A stretch of DNA of 64,000 nt from Scytonema hofmannii PCC 7110 (GCF_000346485.2 NZ_KQ976354.1:7243783-7307782); one strand, 5' to 3'; shown: positions 43,781 through 53,283, numbered from the stretch's first letter. Notes: a model not told the origin generated them from the letters alone. Program-made: numbers and translations.

Positions 43781-43834
43781 AAGGACTATTTACTGACAAA
43801 AATTCCTGGGAAATAGAATTTTTGAAGAAATTAT

Positions 43835-43934
43835 AAGGAAGTAAGCCGAAAACCCCGAAGTGAAAACTACAAAGCCAAAAAGATTTGTAGTTTGAACGTC
43901 CTTGAGGTCGGGGATGAAGGCGAGCAGAAGTCCT
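43835..43934 (-). ncRNA. hairpin next to the RHH relic, same layout as at 19832
   Basis: CCCCGA...TCGGGG brackets an inner ACTACAAA...TTTGTAGT stem, followed by GATGAAGGCGAGCAGAAGTCC and a short AGTCCTTTAGGACT palindrome. The order hairpin, GGGGATGAAG, CAGAAGTC, then the RHH stop equals that at the TnpB element. It suggests a deleted element of the same family. Confidence 0.4.
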
Positions 43935-44084
43935 TTAGGACTCTGTAGCATTTGATTTTTGTGGTTCTGGTAAAGAATCTATCCATTCCTCTATCAAACT
44001 AGACATTGTTCTATCTAACTGAACAGATAATAAAAGTAACTTATGGTATCTACGTTCACTTAACCGAAAACTTAATCGCTTATC
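43935..44084 (-). pseudogene. RHH-like gene relic without tnpB
   Basis: The frame DKRLSFRLSERRYHKLLLLS, VQLDRTMSSLIEEWIDSLPE ends at a TAA at 43935. It has the ribbon-helix-helix strand (RLSFRLS) and two helices of CopG-like proteins and parallels the gene at 19886. An in-frame TAA directly precedes the first residue and no start codon is available, so the 5' end is lost. No tnpB remains on the other side. Confidence 0.6.
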
Positions 44085-44139
44085 TTACGCTAGATACCCA
44101 CAGCAATCATTCACAATGGGGGCATAAAAATTAATCTTC

Positions 44140-44202
44140 CCTACTCCCTACCCCCTACTCCCTACCCCCTACTCCCTACCCCCTACTCCCTACTCCCTAT
44201 TT
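44140..44202. repeat. CCCTACTCCCTAC tandem array
   Basis: Six or more CCCTACTC/CCCTACCC units ending a few bases before the start of the GT2-GtrA gene; it separates that gene from its promoter or lies within its leader. Confidence 0.8.
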
Positions 44203-44205
44203 TCA

Positions 44206-45450
44206 ATGAGTATCATCCAACCTAATTCACTTTTGTTAGTACCGACAGGTCCTTTGAGGATTTCTGAATTGCCACCCAAAAGCTCGTGCATAGGAGGTGA
44301 AGTAGTTCTCTTTTCCCTAGTTATCCCAACTTATAACGAAGCGGCAAATATCAAAAAAATGATTGGGGTATTGAGTAGATTGCTAGATGAATCTATACCC
44401 GGTCACTACGAACTTATTGTAGTCGATGATAATAGTCCAGATGGTACATGGGATATCGCACAGTCTTTGATGCGAGAATATCCCCAACTCCGAGTGATGC
44501 GACGTCAGCACGAACAAGGTCTTTCTAGTGCAGTGGTTCGTGGGTGGCAGGCAGCACAAGGTAATATTTTAGGGGTGATTGATGGTGATTTGCAACATCC
44601 TCCCCATGTTCTCTTGGAACTGTTAAATGTTATTGAACGAGGAGCTGATTTGGCAGTAGCTAGCCGTCATGTAGACGGTGGAGGGGTTAGTAGCTGGAGT
44701 TTTATCAGGCGTTTCTTATCCCGTGGTGCTCAAGTCTTGGGATTAATTATTTTACCAGGTGTCCTTGGTAGGGTTTCCGATCCAATGAGTGGTTATTTTC
44801 TAGTACGCCGACATTGCATTGTCGGTCAAACTTTGAATCCCGTTGGTTATAAAATCCTTTTGGAAGTTATTGGGCGGGGCAGTATAAACCAAATTGGTGA
44901 AGTAGGATATGTATTTTGTGAGCGCAAACAGGGTGAAAGTAAAGTGACATGGAAGCATTATTTTGACTACTTGCATCATTTGATACGCTTGCGCCTGTCT
45001 ACAGGAAAGTTGGGACGATTTAGTCAACGCTTGGGTTTTCCTATCGGTCGCCTTGTTCGCTTTGGTTTAGTAGGGTTTAGTGGCGTTTTTGTAGATATGA
45101 CTGTGCTTTATTTACTCAGTGATTCTACGACTTTAGATTTGCCCCTACTTCTGAGCAAAATCATTGCAGGTGAAATTGCAATTTCTAATAACTTTTTGTG
45201 GAATGACATTTGGACTTTTAGTGATGTCTCAAGTCAACAAAATCAATGGCATCAACGCATTTTACGGTTTTTGAAATTCAATCTTATTTGTCTCGCTGGT
45301 TTAACATTAAATGTGTTGGTCTTACAGCTAGTATTCACCTTTATTATTCCCAATCGCTACATTGCTAATTTGATTGCAATTGCTGTTTCTACCATTTGGA
45401 ACTTTTGGGTCAACCTAAAGTTGAGTTGGCGAGTGACGCAGGTGAAGTAG
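44206..45450 (+). CDS. GT2 glycosyltransferase (DPM1-like) fused to a GtrA domain
   Basis: 414 aa. Residues about 33-260 are a GT-A family 2 transferase of the polyprenyl-phosphate mannose synthase type (LVIPTYNEAANI, VVDDNSPDGTW, GVIDGDLQHPP with the DxD-like acids, VASRHVDGGG, DPMSGYFLVRR). Residues about 285-410 are a GtrA membrane domain with four spans (LVRFGLVGFSGVFVDMTVLY, ISNNFLWNDIWTF, LNVLVLQLVFTFII). It should load a sugar on a polyprenyl phosphate and help flip it, supplying donors for the GT39-type enzyme at 47775. No ribosome site is obvious before the ATG, which follows a repeat array. Confidence 0.88.
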   Translation: MSIIQPNSLLLVPTGPLRISELPPKSSCIGGEVVLFSLVIPTYNEAANIKKMIGVLSRLLDESIPGHYELIVVDDNSPDGTWDIAQSLMREYPQLRVMRRQHEQGLSSAVVRGWQAAQGNILGVIDGDLQHPPHVLLELLNVIERGADLAVASRHVDGGGVSSWSFIRRFLSRGAQVLGLIILPGVLGRVSDPMSGYFLVRRHCIVGQTLNPVGYKILLEVIGRGSINQIGEVGYVFCERKQGESKVTWKHYFDYLHHLIRLRLSTGKLGRFSQRLGFPIGRLVRFGLVGFSGVFVDMTVLYLLSDSTTLDLPLLLSKIIAGEIAISNNFLWNDIWTFSDVSSQQNQWHQRILRFLKFNLICLAGLTLNVLVLQLVFTFIIPNRYIANLIAIAVSTIWNFWVNLKLSWRVTQVK

Positions 45451-45503
45451 TTCTGAAGCGCAGGCAAGATACCTACTCCACCCCATGGATTGGAACTTCC
45501 TGA

Positions 45504-47201
45504 CTAATGACTATCAGTGGAGGTACTAACGCCAAGAGTATTAGCGGAAGTTGCATGAGGCTCAACTAAAGCAACAGCTTGTTTAAGTGCCTCTACACGA
45601 TCTACAAACATATAATGCTGTGGTACAAACCTCAAAATTCCAAACTTTTCTAAGCGCTGTTTGACTTTGCCATTTGCACCAACTATTAATACTTGACGAC
45701 CTTGTTCACTAGCATCCTTGATGGCGTTTTCAATTGCCAAAGAAGCAGTCACGCCTAACATTGGTACATCGCTCAAATCCACTATCAACACATCAGAGTC
45801 TGCCATTGCTGAATGTTCGCGGGCGATCGCTTTGGATACCCCAAAGATCATCGGTCCACTCAGGTAAAATAGCAGGACACGTCCATTAGCTCGATCTAAC
45901 AATTTTTTCTCTTCGTCATTCAAGACAATTGCATCATCAGCGTCGCTAATTGTCTTCACTTCCTGAGCTTGTAATTCAGACAGGCGATCGATAGTTAAGA
46001 TATTAGCAATGAATACTCCCACGCCGACAGCAACAATCAAGTCAACAAATACGGTTAAGAACAATACACCGTACATGATGATTGTACCTTTCAGCGACAC
46101 CTTATGAGCGCGTTTCAGGAAACTCCAGTCAAGAATGTCAATCCCCACCTTAAGAGCAATACCAGCCAACACCGCCATTGGTATGGGTTGAGTGATACCC
46201 GCAGCCCACAAAACTACAATTAATAAAATTAGTGCGCGAGTTAAACCAGATAAAGCTGTACTAGCACCAGTTTGGATATTAACTACCGTTCCCATCGTGG
46301 CACCAGCACCCGGTAGCCCACCACAGAAACCAGATACTAGGTTACCGATACCTTGACCAATCAATTCTTTGTCAGATTTGTGTTCGGTGCGAGTCAGACT
46401 GTCTGCAATGACTGCCGTTAGGAGAGTATCAATACAACCCAACATCCCCAGCATTGCACCATTAACAATCATCCTTGTCATTTCGGATGGGGTAAAAGTA
46501 GGTATTTGAAATGTTGGCAGTCCGACTGGAATTTCACCAATTCGTCTAATATCCGTACCGCCAAAGATAATTAGAGAAACTATGGTTCCTACAATTAATG
46601 CTACAAGTTGCGGGGGAGCAAAGCGCTTGAGTTTGGCTGGCATGAAGAAAATAATTGCCAGTGTCAGCAAGCCTAAAGCTGTTTCAGCAGGATTAATCTT
46701 AGTTAGTAACTGAGGCAGATTTTGCACCATCCCCAGTACGCCACCTTTAGGATTTGGCTGCCCGACAAAAGGCGCAATCTGCAAAATAATCAGAATCACC
46801 CCAATCCCAGACATAAAGCCAGAAATCACACTGTAAGGCATGAGGGTAATGTATTTACCCAACTTAAATATCCCAAAGAAGATTTGGAATATTCCCGCTA
46901 GCATGACTACGGTAAATGCCATGGCCAAGCCGTTTTCAGGGTTACTGGCAGTCATGGAACTGACAATTGCAGTCATAACTACAGTCATTGGTCCGGTTGG
47001 CTCAGAAATTAGGGTTGGTGTACCACCAAATAAAGCTGCGAAAAAGCCGACGGAAACTGCACCATAAAGACCCGCTACAGGTCCAGCACCGGAGGCGACA
47101 CCGAATGCCAGCGCTAGAGGTAACGAAACGATCGCAGCAGTTACACCACCGAATAAATCGCCTCGTAAGTTTCTAAAATGGATAGTATTAGTCAATGACA
47201 T
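45504..47201 (-). CDS. bicA: SulP-family sodium/bicarbonate transporter BicA
   Basis: 565 aa. The N-terminal IHFRNLRGDLFGGVTAAIVSLPLALAFGVASGAGPVAGLYGA, the GGTPTLISEPTGPMTVVMTA loop and the FFGIFKLGKYITLMPYSVISGFMSGIGVILI block are nearly the sequence I know for BicA; 12 or so spans run to about residue 420, and a STAS domain covers 440-550 (VLLFYLSGPMIFG ... VLIVDLSDVPMLGVTASLAI). BicA brings in HCO3- with Na+ for the carbon-concentrating mechanism. A sulfate permease remains a possible alternative, but the overall match favours BicA. The 570-base upstream region probably holds its low-CO2 promoter. Confidence 0.85.
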   Translation of the reverse strand: MSLTNTIHFRNLRGDLFGGVTAAIVSLPLALAFGVASGAGPVAGLYGAVSVGFFAALFGGTPTLISEPTGPMTVVMTAIVSSMTASNPENGLAMAFTVVMLAGIFQIFFGIFKLGKYITLMPYSVISGFMSGIGVILIILQIAPFVGQPNPKGGVLGMVQNLPQLLTKINPAETALGLLTLAIIFFMPAKLKRFAPPQLVALIVGTIVSLIIFGGTDIRRIGEIPVGLPTFQIPTFTPSEMTRMIVNGAMLGMLGCIDTLLTAVIADSLTRTEHKSDKELIGQGIGNLVSGFCGGLPGAGATMGTVVNIQTGASTALSGLTRALILLIVVLWAAGITQPIPMAVLAGIALKVGIDILDWSFLKRAHKVSLKGTIIMYGVLFLTVFVDLIVAVGVGVFIANILTIDRLSELQAQEVKTISDADDAIVLNDEEKKLLDRANGRVLLFYLSGPMIFGVSKAIAREHSAMADSDVLIVDLSDVPMLGVTASLAIENAIKDASEQGRQVLIVGANGKVKQRLEKFGILRFVPQHYMFVDRVEALKQAVALVEPHATSANTLGVSTSTDSH

Positions 47202-47774
47202 ACTGGGGTTTTGGTTACAAAAAAAGCAAAATTTCGATTTGTAAAAATTGCCAGCTACTTTGATTAAGTTTCATGTTTTTTGGGCATGAAAAACTAGACA
47301 AAGAAAACTTTAATTCTTTGCAAAGCAGCAGACTGTAGCGCCTTTCTACATGGCGAGTCGCTGAATACAAATCCCCAATAGAAAAGGCTTAGGTTAAAGA
47401 CAGTTCAAAAATTTGATTGGAAAAACTTACATAAATTGTAAGTTTTATCGATCTCCAACCTTAATGAGATTAACAATAGCTTACAGCTTAATACGTCAAT
47501 GTTGTTTATTCACAAGCCTTAATATTAAATAAATATTAAATTGTTTTCATAGATAAAAGGTTATATCAGGGCAAACGCAACTCATATATTGACAGTCTGA
47601 CATGGCATTGCAAGAGAAGTATGCTAGAAAGACAACCGGAGGTTATAAGTAACATAAAGAACAAACTATTTTTAAGTGGAGTGGTGACATAATATGAACT
47701 GCATAACGGATTGGTACAGGAACAAAGTGCTATGGGTTGTGAGTTATAAGTTATGAGCAGATCGCAAATGATTT
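47202..47774. other. divergent regulatory region of bicA and the GT39 gene
   Basis: AT-rich. It contains AATATTAAATAAATATTAAATT (47520-47541) and the AAACTCA heptamer array just before the GT39 gene. No gene recognised. Low-CO2 control sites may lie here but cannot be assigned by eye. Confidence 0.4.
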
Positions 47775-49562
47775 ATGTATTTAAGATTCAAAACTCAAAA
47801 CTCAAAACTCAAAACTCTACCACTATTGTTGGTTTGGCTAGTCATTGGTCTTGGCTTGCGCCTAATGAACTTGACTGCCAAACCTCCTTGGACTGATGAA
47901 TTTTCTACTTTAGTATTCAGCTTGGGTAATAGTTTTTTACCAGTCCCTTTAGATCAACCGATTCCTACCGATATCTTGTTGCGATCGCTGCAACCCCAGC
48001 TTGGTGTAGGGGTCAAAGATGTACTGACGCACTTATTGAGCGAAAGCAATCATCCACCGCTTTACTTTATCCTGACTCACTACTGGACAAAATTATTTCC
48101 CACTCAAGACGGTTTGGTTTCTCTGTGGGGAGCACGCTCGCTTGCTGCTTTTTTGGGTGCATTGTCTGTCCCTGCAATTTATGCCTTATCTCGGCTTGCT
48201 TTTCGTTCCCGTTTAGTGAGTCATCTAGCTACAGCGATCGCGGCTACCTCTCCCTATGCCATTTTTCTGGCACAGGAAGCCCGTCATTATACTTTAGTAA
48301 TTTTATGGGTTATTGCTTCTCTCGCCTGCCTGGTTACTGCAACACGACATATTAAAGATCGCACTCAGATACCCGTATGGATTGCTTTTGCTTGGACAGG
48401 AATTAATGCTTTGGGTATTGCCTCCCATTACTTTTTTACACTGACTCTTTGTGCTGAAGCTTTTGTCTTACTTTTCCTGGCTTTGCAGCAGTGGAGACAA
48501 AGAGATGGGGAGATGGGGAGATGGGGAGATGGGGAGATGGGAAGAATTCTACCCCCTCACCTCCTCACCCCCTCACCCCCTCTTAAAACTTGGTTCCGAA
48601 TTTATGTTGTTGCTGCTGGTACATTTGTTTCAGGCTTGGTTTGGTTGCCCGTGTTTTTACAGAATAGCTATGGTAATAAATTAACTGAGTGGATTCAAAG
48701 CCCGCAACATGGAATGGCTTGGATAAATCCTATATTTCAAACTTTAGCTGCATGGATTACCATGATTTGTTTGTTACCCGTGGAAGCGGCAAATCTTGTT
48801 GTAATAATTATCTCTGGGATTATCATGCTGATTTTCTTTGTTTGGGTTGTACCGATTTTGCTTGATGGTTTAAAGTTTCAACTCAAACAACCACAAAACT
48901 CTCCGACGACACAGGTTTTTACAGTGTTTGTTGTTGGAGCGATCGCTTTATTTTTCATAATTACCTATTTTTTTGGTATTGATTTAACACGAGGTGCTCG
49001 TTATAACTTTGTCTACTTTCCGGCGGTGATAGTTTTACTTGGAGCAAGTCTTGCAGTGTGTTGGCGTACTCCCCCTCAAGAAAAAGTGAGATGGGGAGTC
49101 AGTGGAAAACAAGCCGTAGCGATCGTTTTGGTGATGGGATTGGTAAGCGCGATCGCTGTAACTTCCAATCTCGGTTACCAAAAGTACTATCGCCCTGATT
49201 TATTTGTACAAATGATCCAACAAACTTCTCGCCTACCCATATTAATTGCGACGACTCAAAAAACTCACGTGCATATTGGGGAGATGATGGGAGTAGCAAG
49301 GGAGTTTAAAATTCAAAGTTTAAAATTCAAAGTTCAAAATTCAGATCTGACAAATCCACTGTTTTTGCTAGCACATCAAGATGAAGAGCCAAAAACTTCT
49401 ACCAATGCTCTACAAAATACTTTAAAGGTACTATCGCGACCATTAGATTTATGGTTGGTGAATTTTTATGCACCGCTACCAGAAGAAGTAAAAAATTGTG
49501 CTGTTGACAGTCGATCTTTGCCAACAATTAATGGCTACGAATACAAACTTTATCATTGTTAG
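47775..49562 (+). CDS. GT39-like membrane glycosyltransferase with repeat-encoded segments
   Basis: 595 aa with about 11 spans. WLVIGLGLRLMNLTAKPPWTDEFSTL has the double-acid first loop of ArnT/PMT-type transferases that use polyprenyl-linked sugars; NHPPLYFILTHYWTKLF and the ATSPYAIFLAQEARHY block support family 39. Three stretches are spelled by tandem repeats: residues 4-14 (RFKTQNSKLKT, AAACTCA units), about 244-256 (GEMGRWGDGEMGR, GGGGAGAT units) and about 514-525 (FKIQSLKFKVQN, AAATTCAAAGTT units). The frame survives all three. The start is uncertain, since the first repeat abuts it. Acceptor unknown. Confidence 0.8.
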   Translation: MYLRFKTQNSKLKTLPLLLVWLVIGLGLRLMNLTAKPPWTDEFSTLVFSLGNSFLPVPLDQPIPTDILLRSLQPQLGVGVKDVLTHLLSESNHPPLYFILTHYWTKLFPTQDGLVSLWGARSLAAFLGALSVPAIYALSRLAFRSRLVSHLATAIAATSPYAIFLAQEARHYTLVILWVIASLACLVTATRHIKDRTQIPVWIAFAWTGINALGIASHYFFTLTLCAEAFVLLFLALQQWRQRDGEMGRWGDGEMGRILPPHLLTPSPPLKTWFRIYVVAAGTFVSGLVWLPVFLQNSYGNKLTEWIQSPQHGMAWINPIFQTLAAWITMICLLPVEAANLVVIIISGIIMLIFFVWVVPILLDGLKFQLKQPQNSPTTQVFTVFVVGAIALFFIITYFFGIDLTRGARYNFVYFPAVIVLLGASLAVCWRTPPQEKVRWGVSGKQAVAIVLVMGLVSAIAVTSNLGYQKYYRPDLFVQMIQQTSRLPILIATTQKTHVHIGEMMGVAREFKIQSLKFKVQNSDLTNPLFLLAHQDEEPKTSTNALQNTLKVLSRPLDLWLVNFYAPLPEEVKNCAVDSRSLPTINGYEYKLYHC

Positions 49563-49655
49563 TAGATAGTGGTTAGTAGGGGCGCAAGGCCGCCGCGCCC
49601 CTACAGTGGTTAATAGATATTAACAACTAACAACCAACAACTAACAACTAACCAA
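49560..49655. repeat. TTAGTGG/AACAACTAAC arrays around a GGGGCGCAAGGC palindrome
   Basis: TAGTGGTTAGTAG, then GGGGCGCAAGGC..GCGCCCC, then AACAACTAACAACC copies, between the converging GT39 and DUF3318 genes. Confidence 0.75.
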
Positions 49656-49657
49656 TT

Positions 49658-50254
49658 TTACTCTTTTGGAATTCCCACAGGGGATAATCCAGCTATGACT
49701 CGTAAGTTTTGACTGCGGAGCAATTCGATAAAGTCTAGCCCGGTACGTCCTTCAATTTTGGCTACAGCCTCAATTGCAGATAACAAATGCTCGGCTGCTT
49801 CGGCTTCCGAGTAACCCCGTCGCGCTGCTATGCGAATAGCGGCTTCATCAGCACTAATCTCAGATTCTTGAGAACGATTCACTCGCCATATGCGAAGCAG
49901 CGCCAGCCCAGTTAATCCACAAGCTACAACTACACCGACTGCATCTGCTTGGGCTGATTCTACAAATCCTCCCAAAAGACCGGCTACGGCTATACCTTGA
50001 TAAATATCGGGCTTAAACCATTTGACTCCTATTAACCAACTCACTGTTCGCAACAGTAACAAGTCACGTTGTGGTTTTGTCAAGCGACGCCATAAATCGA
50101 AGTTAATGTGTATTGGTCTGTCTTGATTCCAAGGCAATGGTAAGGAAGCGTCTATCACCTTTTGCTGTTCTGGCTTGCTTACAATTTTTGTTAGCATCCG
50201 CCCAGAAGCAGGCATGATATCTATTAAACGGCGTATTTCAACATTTGGTTCCAT
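49658..50254 (-). CDS. DUF3318 family protein
   Basis: 198 aa. Starts MEPNVEIRRLIDIMPASGRMLTKI, typical of the cyanobacterial DUF3318 family as I know it. Two hydrophobic stretches in the middle (GIAVAGLLGGFVESAQADAVGVVVACGLTGLALL) suggest a membrane hairpin; the C-terminal third (YSEAEAAEHLLSAIEAVAKIEGR) is helical. Unknown role. Its stop lies next to an AACTAAC repeat. Confidence 0.8.
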   Translation of the reverse strand: MEPNVEIRRLIDIMPASGRMLTKIVSKPEQQKVIDASLPLPWNQDRPIHINFDLWRRLTKPQRDLLLLRTVSWLIGVKWFKPDIYQGIAVAGLLGGFVESAQADAVGVVVACGLTGLALLRIWRVNRSQESEISADEAAIRIAARRGYSEAEAAEHLLSAIEAVAKIEGRTGLDFIELLRSQNLRVIAGLSPVGIPKE

Positions 50255-50446
50255 CTTAAGCTATCCGCTACCAGCTTTCACCTCAAATGAAGCTTTTAAT
50301 ATAAGGTAAGATTACATTATTTCTTTACATAATAGGGAAGTACGAGCCAAAACACTCTTGATAGTCATTTTTACTGAAAAACTGATGGCTAATATTTTAG
50401 GCGTGTCATGGCACGTCTCTACAAGTATTGACTAATACTAATAATT

Positions 50447-50701
50447 ATGGACGCTTTTACTCCTATTCCTCCCAATTGGACAAATCAGGCAACTCATGCT
50501 TATGAATTTTGCTGCCCCAAATGTCGCTCAAGTAGTTTGGAAGCTGTACAAGTTTGGATAAACCGTCGAGCGCCTGTCTTAACCGAACAAAATCGACGCA
50601 AATGGCAGGAGTTTTACCAGTGCTACTGTGGTTCTGTTTGGTGGGCTTGGAGTAGCGATCGCCCTCCAAGTGATTTATCGTCAGAGAATGGTAGCTACTA
50701 A
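50447..50701 (+). CDS. 84-aa zinc-ribbon-like protein
   Basis: YEFCCPKCRSSSLEAVQVWINRRAP then FYQCYCGSVWWAWSSDRPP gives two cysteine knuckles (CCPKC and CYC) 40 residues apart, the layout of a small zinc ribbon. Short acidic and Ser-rich tail. It is divergent from DUF3318. A cyanobacterial family without known function, as far as I can tell. Confidence 0.7.
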   Translation: MDAFTPIPPNWTNQATHAYEFCCPKCRSSSLEAVQVWINRRAPVLTEQNRRKWQEFYQCYCGSVWWAWSSDRPPSDLSSENGSY

Positions 50702-50715
50702 CTAAATAAAAAAAG

Positions 50716-50745
50716 TAGGGGCGCAATGCCTTGCGCCCCTACTAA
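50716..50745. repeat. GGGGCGCAATGCCTTGCGCCCC palindrome
   Basis: Perfect 10-bp arms around a 2-base centre, one of at least five copies in the window (also 2316, 49577, 61027, 61063). Between converging genes, where it may end transcription. Confidence 0.75.
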
Positions 50746-50790
50746 CTTTTCCCTGACTCACTAAGAGTCAGTCTTTGCTGAGGATAAGTT

Positions 50791-52464
50791 TTAGAAAGTA
50801 AAGGTAGTACGCAATGTACCTACATAAATTGTATCGTTGTCGTTGTTGTGTTCTGGGTTAAAGATAACCAGTACACCAGGAGTAATGGAAATGTTGTTAG
50901 AGAGTTGTAGTCTGTACAACGCTTCTAAATGATATGATGTATCCTCATCTTCACGACGAACACCATTTGTCTGAACAAAATCGTTGTCAGATACTTTGGG
51001 TGGTTGACCGAAGATAATGCCCAATAAGTTACCTTCTCTACCAAAATCTTTGAAAGCTAGGGTAGCAGCCCAGTAATTAAAGTCTGCTTCATCACCTTCA
51101 CGAAGACCGCTCTTGGCTTCTGCTTCACTATAACCATACCATCCACCGATGGTTATGTTCTTACCCAATCTAAAAGCAGCTTGTACACCGTAGTGGTTAG
51201 AGGTGAGTGCAACGTTATTACCGAAGGGTTGGTTTGCATAGACACTTCCTGTGGATGAGAACAGATTGATCCCGTTCTCACTATTTTGGTAAGTGCGGGC
51301 GTAGGTCAAACCAACGCTCAATGCTTGACTGGGTTGGAACGATAGCTGACCGAGAGCTGTGTATGAGCCATTAAAAATACCTCTACCTAAGCCTGGATTG
51401 CTTGCTCCTCCTGATGAGCCTCCTCCGAGATAAGATGCTGACAAGGAGATAGGTCCTCTTGGATTAACTGTGATGGTTGCACCTGCACCACCTTGACCTT
51501 GACGATAGATCGGGCTAAAGCGACCGTAACGACCAATCGCACCTCTTGCATCACTCGCAAGATCGGGGTTAAAGTTATTAATGTTGTCGTATAACTCACC
51601 ACTGTTAGCATCAATCTTGACGCGCAATATCTCACCCAGATTGAAGGTGTAGTTGAGTTTATCTAGCTCGATATCATTGTTATTATTGTCATCAAAAGAC
51701 AGACGAGTCATGTTAGTACCCGTGACGGCGGTACCGTATGGGGTAATGTTCCGTGCTTGCAAGCGGGTGACTAACAGGTCGTTTCCAGTGAAACTGGTGT
51801 TTAATCTGAGACGAACGCGATCGGCAAAAATTGGGTTTGGCTCTAAATCATCATCGGCATTGTTGGCTGCGTTGGCATCACTATCTGGGTCTGTAACACC
51901 AGAGGAAACTGCTCTCTCATCCCCAAAAACTTCAGATAAGTTGAAGATGGCTTCCCCAACCAGTTTGGTGGTGGTAGAGAATTGATTGGCTTCTAGTTCG
52001 GCGGTGCGAGCTTCTAGAGCATCTACACGACCGCGCAAAGTAGCTAATTCAGCAGAAAATTCTTCTTGCAAGCGCTGTAAAGTAGCCAGGTCTTCTTTCC
52101 GAACCAAGTCAGCAGTGGCTGTTGCAATCAGTTCGTTAACTCTGTCTAAACAAGCATTTAAACCTGCGGCAAACTCATAACGGGTCATAGCACGGTTACC
52201 GCGATAGGTTCCATTGGGGTAACCTGCAATACAACCGTAACGCTCAACCAAGGATTGCAATGCTTGGAATGCCCAGTCAGTAGGTTGTACGTCAGAAAAT
52301 TGAGAAACGGATGTAACCTGACCTAGACTTTCGTTTTGTTGTTCTAATTGAGCTACAGAAGTTACTTTATCGGTAACTTCTCCGGCTATGGCACTGTTGG
52401 CTGTGAAAAATGTTGCAGCAAGAACAACCGGGCTTAACTTCAGAACTTTCCAGGATAGTTTTGT
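50791..52464 (-). CDS. iron-uptake-type outer membrane porin with SLH domain
   Basis: 557 aa from ATG at 52464; the frame adds 14 residues upstream, but MTKLSWKVLKLSPVVLAATFFTANSAIAG is a clean signal peptide. After VTSVSQFSDVQPTDWAFQALQSLVERYGCIAGYPNGTYRGNRAMTRYEFAAGL (an SLH domain, residues about 50-105, shown only in part) comes a coiled coil (LVRKEDLATLQRLQEEFSAELATLRGRVDALEARTAELEA) and an OprB-type 14-16-strand barrel ending in aromatic F (TLRTTFTF). In cyanobacteria these are the main outer membrane channels for small solutes, including inorganic iron. A Crp/Fnr regulator gene lies upstream on the same strand. Confidence 0.88.
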   Translation of the reverse strand, partial: TKLSWKVLKLSPVVLAATFFTANSAIAGEVTDKVTSVAQLEQQNESLGQVTSVSQFSDVQPTDWAFQALQSLVERYGCIAGYPNGTYRGNRAMTRYEFAAGLNACLDRVNELIATATADLVRKEDLATLQRLQEEFSAELATLRGRVDALEARTAELEANQFSTTTKLVGEAIFNLSEVFGDERAVSSGVTDPDSDANAANNADDDLEPNPIFADRVRLRLNTSFTGNDLLVTRLQARNITPYGTAVTGTNMTRLSFDDNNNNDIELDKLNYTFNLGEILRVKIDANSGELYDNINNFNPDLASDARGAIGRYGRFSPIYRQGQGGAGATITVNPRGPISLSASYLGGGSSGGASNPGLGRGIFNGSYTALGQLSFQPSQALSVGLTYARTYQNSENGINLFSSTGSVYANQPFGNNVALTSNHYGVQAAFRLGKNITIGGWYGYSEAEAKSGLREGDEADFNYWAATLAFKDFGREGNLLGIIFGQPPKVSDNDFVQTNGVRREDEDTSYHLEALYRLQLSNNISITPGVLVIFNPEHNNDNDTIYVGTLRTTFTF

Positions 52465-52614
52465 CATAGTTTTTGTCTCACTCACACCTACTAACTCAAC
52501 CGTCATATAATTCCCGACAAGATAAAATTCTGGGAATTTACTACCGATATTCAGTCAGAATTGTACCAGATGTTCGTGGTGATTAGAAGTTGCTGGAACA
52601 CCACTTTGATATAT

Positions 52615-53214
52615 TTATTTCTTATCTTGAAAATGCAAAATCACGCGGCGCTTGTGACGTAACAGAGTTCCTTCTTCTTCAAACTGCTGAAGAAGCCGCG
52701 TAACTGTTACTCTTGTTGTATTTAATACTTCTGCCATCTCTTGATGGGTCACGTTGAGTTCTATTAACTTACCTTGTTCTACGTCGCGACCAAATTTTTC
52801 ACTTAGCCAAACAAGGAATTGCCACAAGCGTAAAGAAATGGGTTTGCGATGTACTATACTTAAAAGCTCTTCTGCTTGTTGAATGTGAGAGAGCAAAGCG
52901 TTAATATCTTGATTCCATAAATGAGGTGGAACAATGCTTGCTTCTACACTAGTCAAACATTCTATCTGATACGGTTTAACTCTAGATAAAGGATGACCAA
53001 CAAGCTCCCCACTTCCCCAGTAACCTAAAGTGATAAATGTGCCATCTTCACTCCAGGTTAATGTGCGAACTGCCCCTCGCTCAATTCGCCACAGAACGTC
53101 ATTACGTGCTGGAATAATTTCACGCCGCGTGAACAAGCGTTGCGGTAGCTGACCTTTGGAGGTGGGGCTAGGCGGCTGAATACTGTTTGGCGTGTGACTT
53201 GTGGAATACATCAT
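52615..53214 (-). CDS. Crp/Fnr family transcription regulator
   Basis: 199 aa. A cNMP-binding-like beta roll (RREIIPARNDVLWRIERGAVRTLTWSEDGTFITLGYWGSGELVG, in part), the dimer helix, then a winged helix-turn-helix: LNVTHQEMAEVLNTTRVTVTRLLQQFEEEGTL with the recognition helix TRVTVTRLLQQF. It lacks the residues of true cAMP binding that I can recognise (no RxxSA pattern), and no Cys cluster as in Fnr. A 150-base gap separates it from the porin gene, which could be its target. Its inducer is not known. Confidence 0.85.
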   Translation of the reverse strand: MMYSTSHTPNSIQPPSPTSKGQLPQRLFTRREIIPARNDVLWRIERGAVRTLTWSEDGTFITLGYWGSGELVGHPLSRVKPYQIECLTSVEASIVPPHLWNQDINALLSHIQQAEELLSIVHRKPISLRLWQFLVWLSEKFGRDVEQGKLIELNVTHQEMAEVLNTTRVTVTRLLQQFEEEGTLLRHKRRVILHFQDKK

Positions 53215-53283
53215 GCTCGTGGGGTGATTTAGTAGAGTAGGATAATTTAACTAAGCGAAGAGCCATTAGAAATACCCTGAAAA

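Noticed and set aside
45504-47201. Sulfate permease instead of BicA
   Set aside because: SulP family members share the fold, but the long N-terminal and loop identity to BicA as I know it makes bicarbonate the better call; not excluded.
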